Source: CAZSHG01 sp964606695 [NCBI: uncultured bacterium] (lineage in GTDB: Bacteria; UBP14; UBA6098). Taken from it: 64,000 nucleotides of DNA. Positions 43,775 to 52,309 of this stretch are shown in pieces; the stretch's first letter is position 1; every line of letters begins with the position of its first letter. Position numbers and translations under genes: made by a program. Below the pieces are notes generated by a model. The model made no database searches. It saw nothing but the letters and a program-made list of their open reading frames with translations, and was not told where the DNA came from. The stretch covers positions 15,714 to 79,713 of the forward strand of contig CAZSHG010000015.1 in assembly GCA_964606695.1 (NCBI GenBank), written 5' to 3'.

Positions 43775-43837
43775 TCCCTTAAAAATCCCGCCACAACCCG
43801 CACCTATTCTCCAATCCCTTTTTACCGAATTAATTAC

Positions 43838-43866
43838 TTGACACCGCCCTAATTAGCCCTTAAATT
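43838..43866 (+). promoter_or_regulatory. Promoter of the 43960 gene
   Basis: TTGACA at 43838-43843 and TAAATT at 43861-43866 are separated by 17 bases. The leader would be about 85 bases. Confidence 0.6.
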
Positions 43867-43959
43867 TATTATCGTCATGTATCAATATTATCGAAAAATA
43901 AAAATCCGGCGACCACGCGTTGATTTAACGAATCCAAATTGTCGGAAAGGGGGGGTAAA

Positions 43960-44766
43960 ATGAAAAAGATCATAATTTTGACGTTAGTCCTGTTTCTCGT
44001 CCAGACGGCGACCGCTGAAATCTTATCTAACGATGACGGCACGCCCGAAGATTCCGCTCTGGCGGGCACGGCGGGATGGGAGATGGCCGAATGGTTCTAC
44101 CCGCCCGAATACCCATGCACCCTCGTCGCGGTGATGTTCTACGCCACGAACACCAACCAGTTCCGCTGGAAGGTCTGGGACGACGACGGCCCCCCCGGCC
44201 CTCCCGGAGAACCCCTGACCGTCTTCGCTTCGGGATACACAATCCCCGGCACTGCGATGGATTGGTGGACGATAAATCTCCCCACGCCCGTCATCATCCC
44301 CGACGGCGCGTTCTATATCGGATGGGAGGAGCTGACGCCGTCATACAGCAACGGATTCGACATGACCGACCCCGACCTCAATCAGGCCGCGTTCCATTAC
44401 GAGTTCCTTGGCTCATGGTATTGGTCGCTGTTGTCAGATCCGATGCTGGAGATGTACGGGGATCTGATGATTAGAGCCGTCGTCGGTCAGGGGCTCAAGG
44501 TCGTCGAACACGGTGGAATCCCGGAAAAGCTCGACATCAACGTTTACCCCAACCCCTTCAATTCAGCTGTGAATATCTCCGCACCGGCCGGATCGGAAAT
44601 AGGCATCTACGACTTATCGGGAAGAGAAATCGACCGAATCGCATCTCCCGAAGACATCCGCAATGCGGTCTGGACACCCGATGCCTTCCTGCCCTCGGGG
44701 ATTTACCTCGTCCGAGTCGAGCATAACGACGCAACCTCGGCGAAATCCGTCGTTTATATGAAGTAA
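43960..44766 (+). CDS. Secreted protein with type-A sorting domain
   Basis: 268 residues from the ATG at 43960 (AAAGGGGGGG upstream). A signal peptide (MKKIIILTLVLFLVQTATA) leads to a beta-rich domain of about 160 residues with AGWEMAEWFYPPEYPCTLVA, FRWKVWDDDGPPGPPGE and AFYIGWEELTPSYSNGFDMT, a pattern seen in secreted DNRLRE/choice-of-anchor-type sandwich domains. The C-terminus is a sorting domain (VYPNPFNSAVNISAPAGSE to AKSVVYMK) without repeat insertion. The role is unknown. Confidence 0.85.
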   Translation: MKKIIILTLVLFLVQTATAEILSNDDGTPEDSALAGTAGWEMAEWFYPPEYPCTLVAVMFYATNTNQFRWKVWDDDGPPGPPGEPLTVFASGYTIPGTAMDWWTINLPTPVIIPDGAFYIGWEELTPSYSNGFDMTDPDLNQAAFHYEFLGSWYWSLLSDPMLEMYGDLMIRAVVGQGLKVVEHGGIPEKLDINVYPNPFNSAVNISAPAGSEIGIYDLSGREIDRIASPEDIRNAVWTPDAFLPSGIYLVRVEHNDATSAKSVVYMK

Positions 44767-44938
44767 TATTTCCACGCGCATCCGGCACCGTGGGGCGTCC
44801 TTCAGCCGATGAATCGTCGGCCAGAAAATTCTTTACCTGTTTGACAAAAATCGCGTAATTGCCAGGCGACATCAACCCTGGTTTGCGTGTGTGTGGAACT
44901 AACATCTTACCCTCCTTGATTGGATTTTAACATTATTT

Positions 44939-45211
44939 CCTTCAACAACTACAAATTCTACTCCTCAGATAACGAAAATTACTCCTCAAAATTCATATCT
45001 TACTCTTTATGTCAAGAAATTAACTCCTAATTATTCACATATTACTTCTCGTGTTAATAATATTACCCCTTCGATTTTATAAATTACTCCACGTGTCAAC
45101 AATATTACTCCTCTAACTCGATAGATTACTTCTCAATCTAACCGTTCTACTCCTCGAATTCGATAAATTCTTTCGCCATCTTCCCGTTTTACTCCTCGAA
45201 ATTCGAACTTT
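44939..45211. repeat. 21-bp degenerate tandem array C (12 units)
   Basis: ACTCCTC-like cores begin at 44960, 44981, 45002, 45023, 45044, 45065, 45086, 45107, 45128, 45149, 45170 (weak) and 45191, each exactly 21 bases apart. The rest of each unit is AT-rich. Both strands contain stops, so this array is not coding. Confidence 0.9.
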
Positions 45212-45256
45212 CAAAACCCGCATATCCAATAAAATAAGGCATCTCAGCCGTATCAA

Positions 45257-45376
45257 GGTGTTTTCCGCCCCCCGCCAACCTTGCATTTCCAATGAACGAC
45301 CTATTAACTAAATTAACATTATCAAAATACCCCGCATCAAACCCCCCGTCAAGGCGTTTTTCACCCCCCGCCGTAT
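45257..45376. repeat. Two direct copies of a C-rich 25-base motif
   Basis: GTATCAAGGTGTTTTCCGCC with CCCCGCC at 45257-45282 and CGTCAAGGCGTTTTTCACC with CCCCGCC at 45351-45376 are near-identical. The gap between them is AT-rich. There is no gene from 44767 to 45648. Confidence 0.5.
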
Positions 45377-45487
45377 TTATTTTTGTAATCCGATTCGGAA
45401 ATTTTGATTTCGATTGCCTTCCCTTTTCTCGAAATGACTTCGCAAAAAGATTTGGGAATCCATTCGACGACGCCGTCTGCAAATTCC

Positions 45488-45558
45488 GTAGGGGAAGGTC
45501 TGAGACCTTCCCGTTTTCCGGTTGCCCCACGAAGGGCGGGCGTGAAACCCGCCCCTAC
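45488..45558. repeat. GTAGGGG...CCCCTAC palindromic repeat, intergenic copy
   Basis: It starts GTAGGGGAAGGTCTGAGACC and ends GTGAAACCCGCCCCTAC, with the internal palindromes GGTCTGAGACC and GGGCGTGAAACCC-like. It is the same family as the coding copies at 336-408 and 49700-49755. Confidence 0.85.
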
Positions 45559-45648
45559 GAACCGCGCGAATTAAATCTATTTTAAAAGAACGAACGACGA
45601 AAAGCGCCTATTAACCCGCACCACGACGGAGCGTGAGGGAGAAACATC

Positions 45649-46962
45649 CTATTTCAAATAAACTACCTTTTTGATTACATTAATATTATTTATATTTGCA
45701 TGAACGAAATAGATTCCACTGCCTATTTGAGGTTTTGGCGTCCAAACGCAATTCCTGCCCTTGGTTTCATATACGAGATGCCCCATAATATCAAATATTT
45801 TTATAGTTTCTGTTTTTAAACATTCTATAGAAATTGAAGAAATAAACGGATTTGAACTAACTAATAATTCATTATAAGGAGATAAGACAACTTCTTTAAT
45901 ATTGAATAAACTGTCGATACTTAATCTAATCCCACATCCTGTTCGACCTGTAATAGGTTCTATTATCCTTCCAGCCGATACAATGTCGCCATTAGAACAC
46001 AATGAGGATTTAAAAATATGATAAGCCGTATCAGATGCATTTTTTATCATAGAATCAACTAGTGATCCTATTGAATCTATAACGGCGAAAGCGAATTTAT
46101 CTTCGCTACCGGATTCAATCGAAGAACAAATAGCGTAATAAGAAGGAGAAACCATTAATATGTCAAATATTATCCACTCAGAGATGATATCAGAATCCCA
46201 AATAATATTTGCCATTGTATCTATCAATGCAAACTTTGGGCCGGTTCCACCTATTATATATTCGTTATTAACATATGACTGCGCGATTTTTAAAGGGCCA
46301 TAAGCTATGGGGATGTCATAACTACGAACTGAGTCCCATAAAGGAGATATCCTGATATATTTATAATTAAGTGTAATACTACAATCAGCTACTATATTTA
46401 AAGAACCGTTATTATCAATACAGATACTTCTAGGGGCATAATCTTCCATAGAAATACATGTATCATTAGTAATACTCCAGCTTCCAAATTCAACTTTTGT
46501 AAGGCAAATACTGTCTATTGGTATATTCCTGAAAGAAGCAATCACACAAGAACTGTCATACATAATATCAACAGCCATAGGCCTTTTATTATTTAAATTG
46601 AATGCAATAATTGAATCTGATTCTGGCCAAAATATCGAATAATATCCTTGTGAAGGATCAAGATAGTTTGTTGCTATAATAAAAACAGAGCTATCGGGTA
46701 AATAAATAGCCTCTTGGGGGTAAAAAGAAGTTGTATTAATATATGAGCTATCATACTCAAGAGAGCCAAATGGATTTACAGTCAATATCCAAAGGGTATC
46801 CGTAATCGCACCAAAGAACTTCAACTCTGTCCGATATTCAATTACATCCCTTAGTTCATATGAAGAAGACGAAGCCCCTCTATAATATTTGAACCAATTA
46901 AATGCAAGACTTGAAACAGAAATAAATAGAACAATTGCTATAGTTATTACTAATCGTCGCAT
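45649..46962 (-). CDS. Secreted protein with type-A sorting domain, AT-rich
   Basis: 437 residues. A short signal peptide (MRRLVITIAIVLFISVSSLA) is followed by a repetitive beta-rich body (ISIECLKTETIKIFDIMGHL near the end, VFIIATNYLDPSQGYYSIFW near the middle) that may be a beta-propeller. The end matches a sorting domain (LLVSSNPFISSISIECL, WTPKPQIGSGIYFV, KKVVYLK). The NPF triplet is degenerate. The gene is clearly more AT-rich than its neighbours, as is the overlapping upstream gene. It overlaps that gene by 13 bases and lacks a clear ribosome binding site. Confidence 0.82.
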   Translation of the reverse strand: MRRLVITIAIVLFISVSSLAFNWFKYYRGASSSSYELRDVIEYRTELKFFGAITDTLWILTVNPFGSLEYDSSYINTTSFYPQEAIYLPDSSVFIIATNYLDPSQGYYSIFWPESDSIIAFNLNNKRPMAVDIMYDSSCVIASFRNIPIDSICLTKVEFGSWSITNDTCISMEDYAPRSICIDNNGSLNIVADCSITLNYKYIRISPLWDSVRSYDIPIAYGPLKIAQSYVNNEYIIGGTGPKFALIDTMANIIWDSDIISEWIIFDILMVSPSYYAICSSIESGSEDKFAFAVIDSIGSLVDSMIKNASDTAYHIFKSSLCSNGDIVSAGRIIEPITGRTGCGIRLSIDSLFNIKEVVLSPYNELLVSSNPFISSISIECLKTETIKIFDIMGHLVYETKGRNCVWTPKPQIGSGIYFVHANINNINVIKKVVYLK

Positions 46963-47336
46963 GATGTCGTATCAGAGCTCATCTCATCAGCCACAATATC
47001 TGCTTCGCCATTTCCTCCTCCTGATAATACAACCCTGTAATACGTCGATTCTGTACACCAATCATAAGTCAACCACGTTATTGATGATTCATTTTTCACG
47101 GTTTTAAGCTTGATGTAGTAGGTTCCATTATCCAGATCCTCAAACTTGTATTCAAGGTCTTCAATTTCACCTATACATGTTGAGTCAATTATCGACCGAG
47201 TTGAATCGCAAAGGTATACTTCACCGATCTCCATAGGTGTTCCAGGATCACCTGTTATCGTAACGATACCTTTTATATCACCTGCGAACAAAGACCCAAT
47301 TGCACAAAGAATAATCGCAAGATAGACAAATTTCAT
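46950..47336 (-). CDS. Secreted carboxypeptidase-regulatory-like domain protein
   Basis: 128 residues. AAAGGAG precedes the ATG. A signal peptide (MKFVYLAIILCAIGSLFA) is followed by GDIKGIVTITGDPGTPMEIG, YKFEDLDNGTYYIKLKTVKN, the pattern of a prealbumin-like/carboxypeptidase regulatory (Ig-like) domain. The last residues (DEMSSDTTSCDD) are acidic with one Cys. It is probably co-transcribed with the AT-rich sorting-domain gene that it overlaps, and could be its partner. Confidence 0.7.
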   Translation of the reverse strand: MKFVYLAIILCAIGSLFAGDIKGIVTITGDPGTPMEIGEVYLCDSTRSIIDSTCIGEIEDLEYKFEDLDNGTYYIKLKTVKNESSITWLTYDWCTESTYYRVVLSGGGNGEADIVADEMSSDTTSCDD

Positions 47337-47834
47337 TTTCGCTCCTTTAGTTTATGTTATAAAACAACTATCTCTTTTTCAAGTTTAAGGAAAAGTCCCC
47401 TTTCCGCAAGTTTTTTTTAAAAAAGTTCCTTATATTCCCAGCTCCGGTTTGGTTTGGGGCGGTTCGAGTTGAGAGTTGAGGGTGTAGAGTTGTGAGTTGG
47501 GGGTTATTTTAAGTTTAGTTGTCATAGTTCAAGCTTCCTTTGGCCAGAGTCCTTTTGAATGCGTTTGGCTTTTTTGAGTGTGTCGGAAACGTGCCGTGGG
47601 CCGCAAAGCGCAGTTAGGTCGGGGCGTTTGCCTGTAGGGGAGCACCTGCGACCGAAGGAAGTCCCACGGACGTGTGCTCCCGTTCGCGGAATAATCGACC
47701 ATCCCATCTTCACGCGGCTCAGGGACCGTGGGGAGGGGAGAGATTGCCCTTGGTTTGGGTTTGGTGCGCGTGGGGGGCTTACAGCTCGCGAGGATTGCTG
47801 GATATGTCGCAATCCTTGTCCAGCCACGGGGGCG
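47337..47834. other. Intergenic region with repeats
   Basis: 498 bases without a supported gene. It holds a GAGTTGAGAGTTGAGGG low-complexity segment at about 47466-47505, whose reverse complement appears at 58461-58498, and the GTAGGGG-type repeat at 47634-47691. The rest is GC-rich with no clear signals. Confidence 0.5.
47634..47691. repeat. GTAGGGG-type repeat variant with GAGCAC arms
   Basis: GTAGGGGAGCACCTGCGACC and CGTGTGCTCCCG face each other around GAAGGAAGTCCCAC. It is an intergenic variant of the family that is translated in sorting domains. Confidence 0.55.
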
Positions 47835-48341
47835 TCAAATCTTCCGCGAATCGTAGGCCCAGTGCAAAAGTGCCTGGCGTTGTTTGCGACGGCAGGACAT
47901 ATCGCGCGGCTCGCAGGCACTCTTTATCTGACCGATATGCCGAACCATCCCTTTCCAGCGCTTTATCTGACGCTCGTCGTCGGGGCATCTGCGGCCCATG
48001 AAGTATCTGCAATACCACTGGAACCAGCCTCGGGGGTCCTCATGGTAAATCCACCCCTTTTCGCGCCACACCGATAAAGGCTGGGAGGCGTTGATGCCGA
48101 AATAGTTCAACTTCGGGTCGTGGCGTTCGGAGCAGAGTTTCGCCTTCTCGAACCAATCGTCGGGGAATTCGTTCCTGCAGTCGGTCATGTATTTCCCGCC
48201 AAAGACGCCCATTTCCAGCATTTGCTTCGGTGTGAGTTCCGGCTGAAAATCGGGATGGAAATTTTCGCCCGCCGGTTCGGTCAGATAATAGACGTAATCC
48301 GTCTGCATCAAATCGTTCACGACAACTTTTGTCTTTTCCAT
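47835..48341 (-). CDS. Conserved hypothetical protein
   Basis: 168 residues with GGAGG 6 bases upstream. The sequence is compact and aromatic-rich: MGVFGGKYMTDCRNEFPDDW, LNYFGINASQPLSVWREKGW, DPRGWFQWYCRYFMGRRCPD and RQALLHWAYDSRKI. I recall proteins of this pattern as widely distributed and uncharacterised, also in phages. Several conserved Cys, Trp and Asp residues suggest an enzyme or a metal site, but no motif names one. The next gene upstream (48354-48851) is 12 bases away and is also a conserved hypothetical, so the two probably act together. Confidence 0.75.
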   Translation of the reverse strand: MEKTKVVVNDLMQTDYVYYLTEPAGENFHPDFQPELTPKQMLEMGVFGGKYMTDCRNEFPDDWFEKAKLCSERHDPKLNYFGINASQPLSVWREKGWIYHEDPRGWFQWYCRYFMGRRCPDDERQIKRWKGMVRHIGQIKSACEPRDMSCRRKQRQALLHWAYDSRKI

Positions 48342-48353
48342 GATTGCCTCCGT

Positions 48354-48851
48354 TCAGTCCTCTTCAAATTGTGCTTTCGCGATTCCCTCCGCGAACCATT
48401 CCGGCACGGGGCGCTTTTTCCATGTCGCGAAATGAGCCTTCTTGCCGATGTAAAAGGCGCGATATCCTGCAACAGCGTCGCCTCGAACGCGATATTCCTC
48501 CGGCATCGCCTGAGCGAACTCCGTCAGGCCTCGGTCTTCGATGGGAGGGGACTGCAATTCCCTCGCAACCACGGCGGATTTGTGGTCGGAATCCTTATCG
48601 AACCGGTAGCGGAACTCCATGTTGAGCGCCAGAGCCAAATCCCTAAGCCATCGCCAGTTCGCCAGCGATTCCCCTGCCCAAATCGTGCACGGATGATGCC
48701 GATGGGTCGGCTTATACGGCGCGGGGACACCATTCTCATGGCACACCGTGCACAGCATCTGCGCGCTTTCGAGAATCATCTTCACCACATGGAGGTCGCA
48801 ATGGAACTCCGCGCATTTCTCGATATCTTTGTCCAGAACGAATATGTTCAT
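48354..48851 (-). CDS. Conserved hypothetical protein (phage-shared type)
   Basis: 165 residues. It begins MNIFVLDKDIEKCAEFHCDL and HVVKMILESAQMLCTVCHEN, a pattern I know from conserved hypotheticals in bacteria and phages. HHPCTIWAGESLANWRWLRD follows. Conserved His and Cys residues near the N-terminus suggest a metal site or an active centre. The product ends WKKRPVPEWFAEGIAKAQ. It precedes 47835-48341 in the same transcript. Some databases label distant relatives as pyrimidine-dimer glycosylase-like; I cannot confirm that from the sequence. Confidence 0.7.
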   Translation of the reverse strand: MNIFVLDKDIEKCAEFHCDLHVVKMILESAQMLCTVCHENGVPAPYKPTHRHHPCTIWAGESLANWRWLRDLALALNMEFRYRFDKDSDHKSAVVARELQSPPIEDRGLTEFAQAMPEEYRVRGDAVAGYRAFYIGKKAHFATWKKRPVPEWFAEGIAKAQFEED

Positions 48852-48975
48852 AGCCTTAGTTCAAAGCTCAAAGGTGTAAAGCGCCGATAGTAAAGCCCAT
48901 ACCGAAAGCAAGATACTCAAAAAAAAGGCGATGTCAAAGGAGAATAATGGCCTTCTCGCGGATAAATTGCGAAAA

Positions 48976-49179
48976 TAAGTCTCTTCTCATGACCATATAT
49001 CCTTTTCTCATGACCATATATTCTTTTTAAAAGACCAGATATTCAATTTGATAGACCAGATATCCTCTTCTCAGGAATATATGTTCAGTTTAAACGACTT
49101 AATAACATATTCTTATGAACACATATCCTTATTAAATGAACCACAAGACCTTTTAAATGACCATAATTTGGATAATTAT
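48976..49179. repeat. 21-bp degenerate tandem array D (9 units)
   Basis: The G of GACCATATA-like cores lies at 48991, 49012, 49033, 49054, 49075, 49096, 49117, 49138 and 49159, all 21 bases apart. Early units also share ATATCCTTTTCTCAT. The region 48852-49216 has no gene. Confidence 0.85.
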
Positions 49180-49216
49180 GGTCATCGACTTCAGGCCGGT
49201 ATCGTTTTCCCGTGGA

Positions 49217-49576
49217 TTAATCCTCTAAAGGCGGCGGTGTAAGCTTCCGTAAGTGTCGATATTTGTCTTGATGGGGGTCTATCGGCACGATTTCGATTCG
49301 ATAGCCTGTCGCCGCGAGAAGGCGGACGATGGTGTCGAAACGGGCGGATTCGTGGTTCGTCTTCATTATGCGGGTGATTGCGGATTTGACTACGCCGGTA
49401 AAGCTCGCAATCTGCGTCTGTGTGAGGCCTGAATTGCGGACGGCGCGTCTTACCTGCCCCATGAGCGACCGGACTTCGGAGGCGTGTTCTCTTCTTGCGG
49501 CGGCTCTTCCTTCGCGAGCTTTGCGCTTCTCTTCCTCTCTTTTGGCATACCATTTTCCAAGCGACTCTTTTGACAT
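49217..49576 (-). CDS. HTH (XRE-family) DNA-binding protein
   Basis: 119 residues with GGAGG upstream of the ATG. A basic N-terminal helix (KWYAKREEEKRKAREGRAAA) precedes the helix-turn-helix NSGLTQTQIASFTGVVKSAI (about 49-68), and then FDTIVRLLAATGYRIEIVPI, which is typical of XRE/HigA-type antitoxins and regulators. There is no toxin-like partner next to it. It sits 17 bases after a sorting-domain gene, the same arrangement as at 1-180. It may regulate that gene. Confidence 0.85.
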   Translation of the reverse strand: MSKESLGKWYAKREEEKRKAREGRAAARREHASEVRSLMGQVRRAVRNSGLTQTQIASFTGVVKSAITRIMKTNHESARFDTIVRLLAATGYRIEIVPIDPHQDKYRHLRKLTPPPLED

Positions 49577-49593
49577 TTCCCTAACCTCCGTTT

Positions 49594-51060
49594 TTATTTA
49601 ACAAACACGATTTTTGACTCGGCGCGGGAATCCCCGATTGACGCCTTGACGAGATAGACGCCGGAACAGATGTTTTCGTTCGGTTGCCAGATAATTTCCG
49701 TAGGGGCGAGGTCTCCTCGACCGTTCGCCGACGGGACGGGAGACCCGTCCCCTACAGTGATTTCGCCGACCATTCTGCCGTTCACATCGAATATCACGAT
49801 TTCCGCGCCCGCCGGGGCGGTGATTGAGACGGCGGAATTGAAGGGGTTGGGGTAGGCGGAGAGGGCGATTTTTTCCGGCTTCGTCGAATATGTCTCCTCG
49901 ATTTGCGTGTAGCCGAGTGAATCGGTTTTGATGAGATAGACGTCGCCAGTTGCGCTAAATGAGGAGGTTTGCCCTACTATAATGAAACCACCGTCCATGG
50001 TTTGTTTAACACACCAAGCACGCTCCCACAAAACTCCACCGAATGTTCTTGTCCAGAGAGTATCACCGAGTTTATCTGTTTTCAGAAGCCAGATGTCATC
50101 GTCAGTTGAATCAGTACTTGTGAAACCTACAATAACAAACCCGCTATCTGAAGTTGTTGAAATTGAATAGCCCATTTCATTTTCAATAGTCCCGTATGTG
50201 TGAAACCATAATGTTTCACCATATCTATCTAGTTTCAGAAGAAGAATATCTTCTGATGTGGGACCAAATGAGTTTGTATATCCAGTGATAACAAAGCAAC
50301 TGTCAGGTGAGTTAACCACTGAATATCCCATATCGTGAATATAGCCGCCAAACGTCCGAGTCCAGATTGTATCACCATCAATATCAAGCCTGAGGTTAAA
50401 CACATTCGTGGTTCCTGGTCCAAAAGAACTAGTATAACCTGTTACGATGAAGCCATCGTCTTTTAATGTACTTACTCCATGACAGCACTCATCTGCCGAA
50501 CCACCATATTCCTTCGACCAGATAATATCTCCACCAGAATCAACTTTGATAATCCAGGCTTCAGCTTCGCCCATACCCGGATGGCAAGACCACCCTACTA
50601 CAATTAGACCATTTTGACATAGATCTCCATCAGCGAACAAATCGTAATGTGTAGAACCGTATGATTTTGTCCATAAGGTATCGCCGATTGAGTTAATCTT
50701 TAATAACCAACCATCCATGTCTCCATGGCTATAAGATCTGGTATTTCCTATAACATAATATCCTTCACCATTCGCAGGCAAAACACGTTGGCCAGCGTCA
50801 TCTTCAGTTCCTCCGTATGTTCTATTCCACATTAGATTGCCTAAAGAATCTGTTTTTATTAGATACAAATTGGTTCCTAAAACCCCTCCTATACTATCAG
50901 TTGTTCCGGTAATCAGATACCCTTTATCCGACGTTTGGATTACGTAAGCTCCTAAATCATGTGCCCAGGGAAATCCGTAAGTCCTTTCCCAACCGGCGAG
51001 GCATAGGGAACTGAATGCGCTAAGAAACAGTATTGCAAGAATAATCATCGTATATTTCAT
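49594..51060 (-). CDS. Secreted repeat (beta-propeller-like) protein with sorting domain
   Basis: 488 residues from the ATG at 51060 (AAAGGGGCGAAA upstream); the open frame extends further but without a start signal. A signal peptide (MKYTMIILAILFLSAFSSLC) is followed by eight or so repeats of about 50 residues with WxRTYGG, GYxVxGxT, LLKxDxxGDTLW, matching the delta-60/PQQ-like propeller repeats of FCB surface proteins. The sorting domain follows (AYPNPFNSAVSITAPAG to SKIVFVK). It contains a translated palindromic repeat (VGDGSPVPSANGRGDLAP). Confidence 0.85.
   Translation of the reverse strand: MKYTMIILAILFLSAFSSLCLAGWERTYGFPWAHDLGAYVIQTSDKGYLITGTTDSIGGVLGTNLYLIKTDSLGNLMWNRTYGGTEDDAGQRVLPANGEGYYVIGNTRSYSHGDMDGWLLKINSIGDTLWTKSYGSTHYDLFADGDLCQNGLIVVGWSCHPGMGEAEAWIIKVDSGGDIIWSKEYGGSADECCHGVSTLKDDGFIVTGYTSSFGPGTTNVFNLRLDIDGDTIWTRTFGGYIHDMGYSVVNSPDSCFVITGYTNSFGPTSEDILLLKLDRYGETLWFHTYGTIENEMGYSISTTSDSGFVIVGFTSTDSTDDDIWLLKTDKLGDTLWTRTFGGVLWERAWCVKQTMDGGFIIVGQTSSFSATGDVYLIKTDSLGYTQIEETYSTKPEKIALSAYPNPFNSAVSITAPAGAEIVIFDVNGRMVGEITVGDGSPVPSANGRGDLAPTEIIWQPNENICSGVYLVKASIGDSRAESKIVFVK
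49700..49755. repeat. GTAGGGG...CCCCTAC palindromic repeat inside a coding region
   Basis: GTAGGGGCGAGGTCTCCTCG and ACGGGAGACCCGTCCCCTAC bound the element. It encodes VGDGSPVPSANGRGDLAP between GRMVGEI and EIIWQP in the sorting domain. Confidence 0.85.
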
Positions 51061-51107
51061 TTTCGCCCCTTTATTTTGACTAAATATAAGCTCATCTGTT
51101 CTGCGTG

Positions 51108-51773
51108 TCAAGGTGTTTCGAACTCGCACATGGTCGCGAGGGGGCAGGTGTCGCAGTGGGGTTTGCGGGGTTTGCAGAGGGCTTTGCCGAGGGCGATGAT
51201 GTTCATGTGGAAATCGTGCATGAGGGCAGGCGGACAAATTTCGGTCATGCGTCGCTGGATTTTTTGCGCCGGGGATTTGTCGGGGAACCATCCGAGGCGG
51301 GGGAGGACGCGTTTGATGTGCGTATCCACCGGGAAATAGGGCGCGCCGGTCTGGAAGAGCAGGAAGACTGCGGCGGTCTTTTCGGCTATGCCTTTGCGTT
51401 CGATGAGCCACGCAAAGGCCTTCTCGTGGGGGATTTCGAGGAGGAAGTCCGCGGAATATTTGCCACTGCGTTCGTGGATGGCTTCGAGGAGAGATTTGAT
51501 ACGCGGGGCGCGCTGGTTCATCATGCCGGCGGGCTGGATGGCGTCGGCGATGGCGTCGAGGGGGGCGTTGGCGACCGATTCCCAGTCGGGGAATGTTGCG
51601 CGGAGGCTTTTGTATGCGCGGTCGCGGTTGATGTCGGTGGTGTTCTGGGACATGAGGCCAGCAACGAGGTGGCCGGTGGTTCCGCCACTGCGAGTCTGTT
51701 TTTCCGGCGCGCCGAATTTATCGAGTAGAAGGTCGTTGGCTTTGACGATGTTGTTCACGTTGAGCACGCTCAT
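51108..51773 (-). CDS. Endonuclease III-like DNA glycosylase
   Basis: 221 residues from the ATG at 51773; its start overlaps the stop of the thioesterase gene by 4 bases. The helix-hairpin-helix region IERKGIAEKTAAVFLLF carries the Lys of the LxGVGxKTA motif and VDTHIKRV carries the catalytic Asp. The C-terminal CKPRKPHCDTCPLATMCEF has the four Cys of the [4Fe-4S] cluster. An N-terminal region of ~45 residues, GHLVAGLMSQNTTDINRDRA, is also typical. It likely acts in base excision repair on oxidised pyrimidines. It is closer to HhH-GPD superfamily members than to canonical Nth. Confidence 0.9.
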   Translation of the reverse strand: MSVLNVNNIVKANDLLLDKFGAPEKQTRSGGTTGHLVAGLMSQNTTDINRDRAYKSLRATFPDWESVANAPLDAIADAIQPAGMMNQRAPRIKSLLEAIHERSGKYSADFLLEIPHEKAFAWLIERKGIAEKTAAVFLLFQTGAPYFPVDTHIKRVLPRLGWFPDKSPAQKIQRRMTEICPPALMHDFHMNIIALGKALCKPRKPHCDTCPLATMCEFETP

Positions 51774-52204
51774 ATGTCGTCCCTCACGAAGTATTTCCCC
51801 TCGCCCTCGACGAGAATTTCGCCGTCCGGCGCGACGATTTTGCCGATTGCGGTGTAGAATTTTCCGCGCGATTTGGTCATTTCGGTCTCGATACGGTATT
51901 CGCGCCCCGTGGTTACGGATTTCTTGTAGTGAATCGTAATTTCCGCGGAGAAGAAATTCTTTTCGAAGGTGCGCCATCCGGCCCATCCCATGGCCTCGTC
52001 GAGGACGGTGGCGATAATTCCGCCGTGAACGACGCCGGGATAGCCGCAATGTTCCTCGCGGGGCCGCCAGGCGGTTACTGCGCATGAATCGGCTGTGCGA
52101 AAGGTCAGGTTCAAACCGGCAGGGTTCTTATCGCCGCAGACGAAACAGGTGGGGAATTTGGGCGCGATTTGCCAGTCAGTATTTTTATCGTCTCGGTCAC
52201 TCAT
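51770..52204 (-). CDS. PaaI/YdiI family hotdog thioesterase
   Basis: 144 residues. The hotdog-fold signature is FVCGDKNPAGLNLTFRT and then GYPGVVHGGIIATVLDEAMG, where the His-Gly-Gly and Asp or Glu residues hydrolyse acyl-CoA thioesters. The CxxC near the start (CFVCGD) is common in this subgroup. The gene overlaps the EndoIII-like gene downstream by 4 bases, so the two are co-transcribed though their roles look unrelated. The acyl-CoA substrate is unknown. Confidence 0.9.
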   Translation of the reverse strand: MSDRDDKNTDWQIAPKFPTCFVCGDKNPAGLNLTFRTADSCAVTAWRPREEHCGYPGVVHGGIIATVLDEAMGWAGWRTFEKNFFSAEITIHYKKSVTTGREYRIETEMTKSRGKFYTAIGKIVAPDGEILVEGEGKYFVRDDI

Positions 52205-52309
52205 AGTGAGGCCAATATAATCGGATATCGGTGAATGTCACGAACTTTTTGTAATTCCCGGCTTGACTTTGGCGCGCGGAATGCGTTTATTGTTGTCGGA
52301 GGCAATGAT

